Assembly: GCA_900770015.1 (NCBI GenBank)
Contig: CAAGIU010000450.1
Location: 1 to 10,386 of the forward strand
Length of the DNA: 10,386 bases
Source of the DNA: an uncultured Oscillospiraceae bacterium
GTDB taxonomy: Bacteria > Bacillota_A > Clostridia > Oscillospirales > Oscillospiraceae
Reading direction: 5' to 3'
Position numbers and translations under genes: made by a program. Below are positions 6,196-10,386 of the stretch, in pieces (position 1 is the stretch's first letter; every line of letters starts with the position of its first letter). The notes under the pieces were generated by a model. It searched no databases and was not told where the DNA came from. It saw only the letters and a program-made list of their open reading frames with translations.

Positions 6196-6726
6196 TTATT
6201 CCCAAAGGCATTTCCAGTTCTGGACAAAATATTCTACGCCGGAGTAAACCGTGGTCACCACGATGATGCCGATGACGATCCAGGCGAGGATAATATTGCG
6301 CGGGAACACCATCATGGCGCAAAGGCCGATCATGGTGCTGGCGGTTTTCACCTTGCCGCTCCAGCCTGCCGCGATGACCGTGCCCTTGCCCACGGCCACC
6401 AGCCGCAGGCCGGTCACCGCGAATTCCCGGGTCAGAACGATCATCAGTGCCCAGGCGGGAAAAACCTGCCACTGGCAGAACATGGTCATGGCCGCGATGG
6501 TCAGCAGCTTGTCGGCCAGGGGGTCCAGGAATTTGCCGAAATCACTGACCTGGTTGCATTTTCTGGCGATCTGGCCGTCCACAAAGTCCGTCAGACTGGC
6601 AACGATGAAGATTCCCAGTGAAATCCACATCCACAGACCGGACACACCGCCGCTTACGTACATGGTAACCATGTAAACAGGGATCATGGCCACCCGGATA
6701 AGGGTGATTTTGCTTGCCGTTGTCAT
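6196..6726 (-). CDS. pgsA: CDP-diacylglycerol--glycerol-3-phosphate 3-phosphatidyltransferase
   Basis: This membrane enzyme makes phosphatidylglycerophosphate from CDP-diacylglycerol and glycerol-3-phosphate, the committed step to phosphatidylglycerol and cardiolipin. The 176-residue protein carries the complete CDP-alcohol phosphatidyltransferase signature: Asp50-Gly51, Ala54-Arg55, Gly64, Asp68 and Asp72, with the standard spacing. Hydrophobic stretches at about 8-24, 31-46, 73-95 and near the C-terminus fit the family's multi-pass fold. Three consecutive in-frame starts are possible: TTG at 6732, ATG at 6729 and ATG at 6726. GAGGAGG (6740-6734) is 1, 4 and 7 nt away respectively, so 6726 is preferred. 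The rimO stop codon overlaps the ATG at 6729 and lies 2 nt before the chosen one, so translation is probably coupled. It is the last gene of the operon. Confidence 0.93.
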   Translation of the reverse strand: MTTASKITLIRVAMIPVYMVTMYVSGGVSGLWMWISLGIFIVASLTDFVDGQIARKCNQVSDFGKFLDPLADKLLTIAAMTMFCQWQVFPAWALMIVLTREFAVTGLRLVAVGKGTVIAAGWSGKVKTASTMIGLCAMMVFPRNIILAWIVIGIIVVTTVYSGVEYFVQNWKCLWE

Positions 6727-6728
6727 CA

Positions 6729-8060
6729 TCAAACCTCCTCAACACAATAGCCTGTGAGGTCGCCGTCCAGGCAGCCATCCACATGGATGCGGACAAAGTC
6801 GCCCTCGTGAAGCGGTTCCTGGGATGCGATCCAGACCCGGCCGTCAATCTCCGGGGAATCGGCATAGGTTCTGCCGAAGAACTGGCCATATTCCTCGTCG
6901 AAGCCGTCGATGAGCACGTCCAGCTCTCTGCCGATCATGGCGGCGTTGTAATCATCCATGATTTCGGACTGGAGCATTTCCACGCTCTGGGCCCGCTGCA
7001 TGGCGGTGTCGGCATCCACGTGCTCCATCCGGGCGGCGGCGGTTCCCTCCTCCGGGGAGAACGGGAAGGCGCCCACACGCTCCAGCTTCATTTCTCGCAG
7101 AAAATCGCACAGCTCCTGGAATTCCTTCTCACCCTCACCGGGCAGGCCGGTAATCAGGCTGGTACGAATGACAAGGCCGGGAATTCTCTCCCGAAGCTTT
7201 CCGAAAAGCTGCCGCAGGAATGCACCGTCTCCGCGCCGGTTCATCAGGCGAAGAATGCGGTCGTTGCAATGCTGAATGGGGATATCCAGATATTTGACGA
7301 TTTTCGGCTCGGAGGCCATCACGTCCATGAATTCGTCGTCAATTTCATCGGGATAGACATAGTGCACCCGAATCCACTTGAGCCCGTCGATTTTGCAAAG
7401 CTCCCGCAGAAGCTCTGGCAGCAGGCGCCTGTGGCCGGGCAGATCGGTGCCGTAGCGGCTGGTATCCTGGGCCACCACGATGAGCTCCTTTACACCGTCG
7501 GCGGCCAGGAGCCTGGCCTCATAGAGCACATCGTCCATCTGCCGGCTGCGGTATTTGCCCCGCAGGGAGGGAATGACGCAGTAGGCGCAGTGGTTGTCGC
7601 AGCCCTCGGCGATCTTGATAAAGGCATAATGCCGGGGGGTGGTCAGGACTCTGCCGGTCTCCTGCTCCGGCGCGTCGATGGAACCGAATTCGCTGACCGC
7701 ATTTCCACCCAGAAGCGCCTCAATGGCCGGAACGATTTCCGTATAGCTTCCGGTACCGAGAAGGCCGTCCACCTCGGGCATCTCCTTCAGGATTTCCTCC
7801 TGATAGCGCTGGGACAGGCAGCCGGTCACCAGAATTTTTCCGATTTTCCCCTCCGCCTTCAGGGCCCCCGCCATCAGAATGTGGTCAATTGCTTCGGATT
7901 TTGCCGAGTCGATGAAGCCGCAGGTGTTGATGACCACCACATCGCAGCCCACAATGTCGCCGCGGACGGTATGTCCGGCCTCCTCCACGCGATACATCAT
8001 TCTCTCGCAATCCACCTGATTCTTGGCACAGCCAAGGGAAATAAAACCTATATCCGCCAT
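6729..8060 (-). CDS. rimO: Ribosomal protein S12 methylthiotransferase RimO
   Basis: This radical-SAM enzyme adds a methylthio group to the conserved aspartate (Asp89 in E. coli) of ribosomal protein S12. The 443-residue length is typical. The N-terminal methylthiotransferase domain has its three cluster cysteines in LGCAKN (Cys11), INTCGF (Cys47) and TGCLSQ (Cys81). The radical-SAM motif GCDNHCAYC supplies Cys154, Cys158 and Cys161. The C-terminal about 70 residues resemble a TRAM domain, which binds the substrate. LGCAKNxVDxE points to RimO rather than the tRNA-modifying relative MiaB. The start ATG is preceded by GGAGGAG (8072-8066). The recX stop lies 2 nt upstream, so the two genes are probably translationally coupled. 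Confidence 0.96.
   Translation of the reverse strand: MADIGFISLGCAKNQVDCERMMYRVEEAGHTVRGDIVGCDVVVINTCGFIDSAKSEAIDHILMAGALKAEGKIGKILVTGCLSQRYQEEILKEMPEVDGLLGTGSYTEIVPAIEALLGGNAVSEFGSIDAPEQETGRVLTTPRHYAFIKIAEGCDNHCAYCVIPSLRGKYRSRQMDDVLYEARLLAADGVKELIVVAQDTSRYGTDLPGHRRLLPELLRELCKIDGLKWIRVHYVYPDEIDDEFMDVMASEPKIVKYLDIPIQHCNDRILRLMNRRGDGAFLRQLFGKLRERIPGLVIRTSLITGLPGEGEKEFQELCDFLREMKLERVGAFPFSPEEGTAAARMEHVDADTAMQRAQSVEMLQSEIMDDYNAAMIGRELDVLIDGFDEEYGQFFGRTYADSPEIDGRVWIASQEPLHEGDFVRIHVDGCLDGDLTGYCVEEV
6734..6740 (-). promoter_or_regulatory. Ribosome binding site of pgsA inside the rimO 3' end
   Basis: GAGGAGG on the minus strand encodes the last Glu codons of RimO and also serves as the Shine-Dalgarno sequence for pgsA. 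Its 7-nt distance to the ATG at 6726 selects that start over the upstream ATG and TTG. Confidence 0.75.
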
Positions 8061-8062
8061 GA

Positions 8063-8689
8063 TTACTCCTCCAGGAAATCATCTGAATCGATCTGCAGCT
8101 CCGATAGAGCCGCGCGAATTTCGCCATAGCTGTGACCGCGGCGCAGAAGGGCATTGATTGCTTTGTTTGTCGCCTTCGCGTCGCCGGGGTCCGGCAGTCT
8201 GGCTTTCAAAAAGGATACAATCCGCTCTTTCTGATCGGGATAATCGGAAAGGGCGTCCTCCCACAGCTCCCTGGGTATCCTTTTTTCATAGAGCGCCTGC
8301 TTTGCTCTGGAAAGGCCATAGCCCTTGGAAATGCAGGAATGGACGATCTGCTCCGCCGTCCTGGCGTCATCCAGCAGATGCAGGTCTTCCAGCCAGCCGA
8401 TGGCCTCTTTAGCCTGGGCAGGGTTCTCCCCTTTCCTTACCAATCTGCTTTCCAGATCCTTCTTCGAAATATTGGTGGCAGAAACAATCCTGACAGCCCG
8501 CATTTTTGCAGACATTTCCGAAGCTGCCGCCTGCAAACGGGAAAATTCCTCCTGCGTCATTTCCATGCCGGAGTATATACCGAAGTCCTCCACCGTCTGG
8601 CGATAAAGCCGCAGGGTTTCCCCGTTGTCGAACTGGACAAAATATCTGCCCGCCCGGTCCGGGGAGGTTTTGAACAGGTCAATCCTCAT
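8063..8689 (-). CDS. recX: Regulatory protein RecX
   Basis: RecX binds RecA filaments and modulates, usually inhibits, their recombinase and coprotease activity. The 208-residue alpha-helical protein has the family's tandem three-helix repeats. [13 protein letters not shown] and [21 protein letters not shown] are in the first half, [21 protein letters not shown] follows, and [21 protein letters not shown] closes the protein. The placement directly after recA is classical. The first 11 nt overlap the end of recA (the ATG at 8689 lies inside the last RecA codons). No good Shine-Dalgarno sequence precedes it, so expression probably depends on ribosomes finishing recA. The stop lies 2 nt before rimO. 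Confidence 0.92.
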   Translation of the reverse strand: MRIDLFKTSPDRAGRYFVQFDNGETLRLYRQTVEDFGIYSGMEMTQEEFSRLQAAASEMSAKMRAVRIVSATNISKKDLESRLVRKGENPAQAKEAIGWLEDLHLLDDARTAEQIVHSCISKGYGLSRAKQALYEKRIPRELWEDALSDYPDQKERIVSFLKARLPDPGDAKATNKAINALLRRGHSYGEIRAALSELQIDSDDFLEE

Positions 8690-9785
8690 CGTTGAAGTCG
8701 TCGGCGCTCACGGCAATGGGGCGATCCGCTGCCTTGGCGGGAGCCTTGGGTGCGCCGCCGGTGAGCTTCCACAGGTTCTCCCGGACCTGGGCTTCCACGC
8801 TGTCCGCAATTTCGGGATTTGCCTGCAGGTAGGCCTTGACGCTGTCCTTACCCTGACCGATGCGCTCGTCGCCCATGCTGAACCAGCTGCCGCTCTTCTG
8901 GATGATATCCATCTGAACAGCCAGGTCCACCAGCTCTCCCCACTTGGAGATACCCTGACCATACATAATATCAAAAATGGCTTCCCGGAACGGAGGGGCC
9001 ACTTTGTTCTTGACCACCTTGACTCTGGTCTTGTTGCCCACCACATTACCGTCTTCCTTGATGGCCTCCACTTTGCGGACGTCCAGACGGACGGAGGCAT
9101 AGAACTTCAGGGCATTGCCGCCGGTGGTGGTCTCGGGGTTGCCGTACATCACACCGATCTTCATACGCAGCTGGTTGATGAAAATCACCACGCAGTTGGT
9201 CTTGGAGATGGTGCCTGCCAGCTTTCTCAGGGCCTGGGACATCAGTCTGGCCTGCAGGCCCACGAAGGTATCGCCCATCTCGCCCTCGATCTCCTGCTTG
9301 GGGACCAGAGCGGCCACGGAGTCCACAACCACGGCATCCACCGCGCCGGAACGCACCAGGGCGTCGGTGATTTCCAGAGCCTGCTCGCCGGTATCGGGCT
9401 GGGAAACCAGCAGATTCTCGGTATCCACACCCAGCGCAGCGGCATAGACGGGGTCCAGAGCGTGCTCGGCATCCACGAAGGCGACTTCACCGCCGCGCTT
9501 CTGTGCCTCGGCCAGAATGTGCAGGGCCAGGGTGGTTTTGCCGGAGGATTCCGGTCCGTAGATCTCGATGATTCTGCCCTTGGGCACGCCGCCGATGCCC
9601 AGAGCGGCATCCAGCGCCAGAGACCCGGTGGGGATGGCCTCCACATTCATTTCAGGCCGGTCGCCCAGGCGCATGACGGTGCCCTTGCCGAAGCTCTTAT
9701 CGATCTGAGCCAGGGCGGTCTGAAGGGCTTTCTTCTTATCGGAAGCAGGGGTGGGGGTTTCATACATTGTCTTTTTCGTAGCCAT
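8679..9785 (-). CDS. recA: Recombinase RecA
   Basis: RecA is the DNA-dependent ATPase that forms filaments on single-stranded DNA, drives homologous strand exchange and promotes LexA self-cleavage. The 368-residue protein has Walker [10 protein letters not shown] (77-85), Walker [10 protein letters not shown] (152-160), loop L1 around [16 protein letters not shown] (165-180) and the L2/signature region [10 protein letters not shown]...[13 protein letters not shown] (about 202-237). The tail is short and acidic, ending DDFNDED, as is usual. The ATG at 9785 has AAAGGA (9799-9794) at 8 nt. The prmC stop lies only 5 nt upstream. No convincing promoter or Firmicute-type SOS box (GAAC-N4-GTTC) was found by eye in the adjoining part of prmC, so transcription probably comes from a promoter further up, beyond the window. 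Confidence 0.98.
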   Translation of the reverse strand: MATKKTMYETPTPASDKKKALQTALAQIDKSFGKGTVMRLGDRPEMNVEAIPTGSLALDAALGIGGVPKGRIIEIYGPESSGKTTLALHILAEAQKRGGEVAFVDAEHALDPVYAAALGVDTENLLVSQPDTGEQALEITDALVRSGAVDAVVVDSVAALVPKQEIEGEMGDTFVGLQARLMSQALRKLAGTISKTNCVVIFINQLRMKIGVMYGNPETTTGGNALKFYASVRLDVRKVEAIKEDGNVVGNKTRVKVVKNKVAPPFREAIFDIMYGQGISKWGELVDLAVQMDIIQKSGSWFSMGDERIGQGKDSVKAYLQANPEIADSVEAQVRENLWKLTGGAPKAPAKAADRPIAVSADDFNDED

Positions 9786-9790
9786 AAACG

Positions 9791-10386
9791 TTATCCTTTC
9801 CCGCCGTACTGGGCCAGCACGGCTCTTTCTCTTCCATTAAAATCCAGTTTTCTTTCCAAAACCGTGTAATCGTTCTCTTGAAGAATCCGGCAGACATCGT
9901 CGCCCTGATTCATGCCGAACTCAAAGCACAGATACCCTCCCCGCTTCAGAGAGCCGGAGAAATTCTTTACGATATCCCGGTAGAAGTCCAGCCCGTCCTC
10001 TCCGCCATAGAGTGCCAGATGGGGTTCGAAATCCACAACGCTGTGGGGAAGCTCCTTCATCTCCGCCTCAGTGACATAAGGGGGATTGGATACGATCAGG
10101 TCGAATTTGCCCAGGAATCTGGATGCCGGCATTCTGGCGTCGGCCTGTACGCTGGTCATTCTCCCGCCCAGTTTGTGCCGGGCAATGTTCTTTTTGGCAA
10201 CTGCCAGGGCCTCTTTGGAGATATCCGCCAAAGTCACTCTGGCGTCCTTCACGCGGCTGGCAATGGCAATGCCGATGCAGCCTGAGCCGCAGCACAGATC
10301 CAGAACTCTGGGATCGCTTTCCAGGAACAGGCACTTGTTGATGGCCAGCTCCGCAACGGCGCAGGTATCGTCCCGGGGAATCAGCA
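9791..10386 (-). CDS. prmC: Peptide chain release factor N5-glutamine methyltransferase, 5' end outside window
   Basis: PrmC methylates the glutamine of the GGQ motif in release factors RF1 and RF2 using S-adenosylmethionine. The gene runs off the right edge. Its frame stays open to the last base, so about 197 C-terminal codons are seen and the N-terminal helical domain is missing. Reading up to the edge gives LIPRDDT and then the SAM-binding motif [16 protein letters not shown], followed by ADISKEAL. The catalytic NPPYV (codons at 10087-10073) binds the target glutamine. The C-terminus has the family's [11 protein letters not shown] and [11 protein letters not shown] segments. CCGSGC in motif I is rich in cysteine compared with the common GTGTG form, but this is tolerated. 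An internal GTG at 10252 can look like a start, but it falls after the SAM motif and is not the true start. It lies 5 nt before recA. Confidence 0.93.
   Translation of the reverse strand, partial: LIPRDDTCAVAELAINKCLFLESDPRVLDLCCGSGCIGIAIASRVKDARVTLADISKEALAVAKKNIARHKLGGRMTSVQADARMPASRFLGKFDLIVSNPPYVTEAEMKELPHSVVDFEPHLALYGGEDGLDFYRDIVKNFSGSLKRGGYLCFEFGMNQGDDVCRILQENDYTVLERKLDFNGRERAVLAQYGGKG

Noticed and set aside
6714..8129. Plus-strand 471-codon frame opposite rimO
   Set aside because: RimO on the minus strand has all its cluster cysteines and correct junctions. The plus frame is His/Gly/Val-rich shadow sequence.
8625..9869. Plus-strand 414-codon frame opposite recA
   Set aside because: RecA is certain on the minus strand. 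The opposing frame has no family features.
9794..9870. Possible recA promoter within the end of prmC (TTTAAT-like -10 on the minus strand)
   Set aside because: No acceptable -35 at 16-18 bp spacing and no extended -10, so it is not supported.
9791..10252. A complete 153-residue methyltransferase starting at the GTG at 10252
   Set aside because: The frame stays open upstream and encodes the SAM-binding motif and the IPRDDT segment, so this GTG is an internal valine codon of a longer, edge-truncated prmC.

Overview
The window reads as ordinary chromosome from a fairly GC-rich Firmicute, most likely a gut-type clostridium of the Oscillospiraceae/Ruminococcaceae group. This placement is inferred from several things: the variant glutamyl-tRNA synthetase, a DUF4317 protein, a cytidylate-kinase-like protein, strong Gram-positive ribosome binding sites, sigma-A type promoters and a structured intergenic repeat. 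It is not a database result. Eight complete genes and one partial gene fill almost all of the window. No prophage, CRISPR array, transposase, toxin system or RNA gene was found.

Layout. Positions 1-92 are one arm of a hairpin-rich repeat. Three plus-strand genes follow, each with its own recognisable promoter: gltX (176-1822, glutamyl-tRNA synthetase), a type I pullulanase (1937-3847) and a cytidylate-kinase-like protein (3945-4553). The gltX and kinase units end in intrinsic terminators. A complete copy of the repeat (4616-4836, about 221 bp, terminal inverted repeats, no coding capacity) sits between the convergent transcription units. From there to the right edge all genes are on the minus strand. 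They are a DUF4317 protein (4873-6030) with its own promoter, and a tightly packed cluster that reads prmC (partial) - recA - recX - rimO - pgsA in transcription order and ends in a strong terminator at 6161-6190.

How the genes fit together. The minus-strand cluster is a housekeeping operon. It combines release-factor methylation (PrmC), recombination and its modulator (RecA/RecX), ribosomal protein S12 methylthiolation (RimO) and phosphatidylglycerol synthesis (PgsA). Gene junctions are overlapping or only 2-5 nt apart, so translation is probably coupled. The pullulanase has no export signal and probably debranches glycogen or imported alpha-glucans in the cytoplasm. The DUF4317 and kinase-like proteins are recognisable families without a secure role.

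The most noteworthy non-coding observations are four: the MITE-like repeat and its second arm, in the same orientation on either side of the gltX-pullulanase-kinase block; an imperfect 27-bp palindrome covering the -10 element of the DUF4317 promoter; a fully consensus promoter in front of the kinase-like gene; and a recA gene with no visible promoter or SOS box of its own. I found no convincing previously undescribed system.
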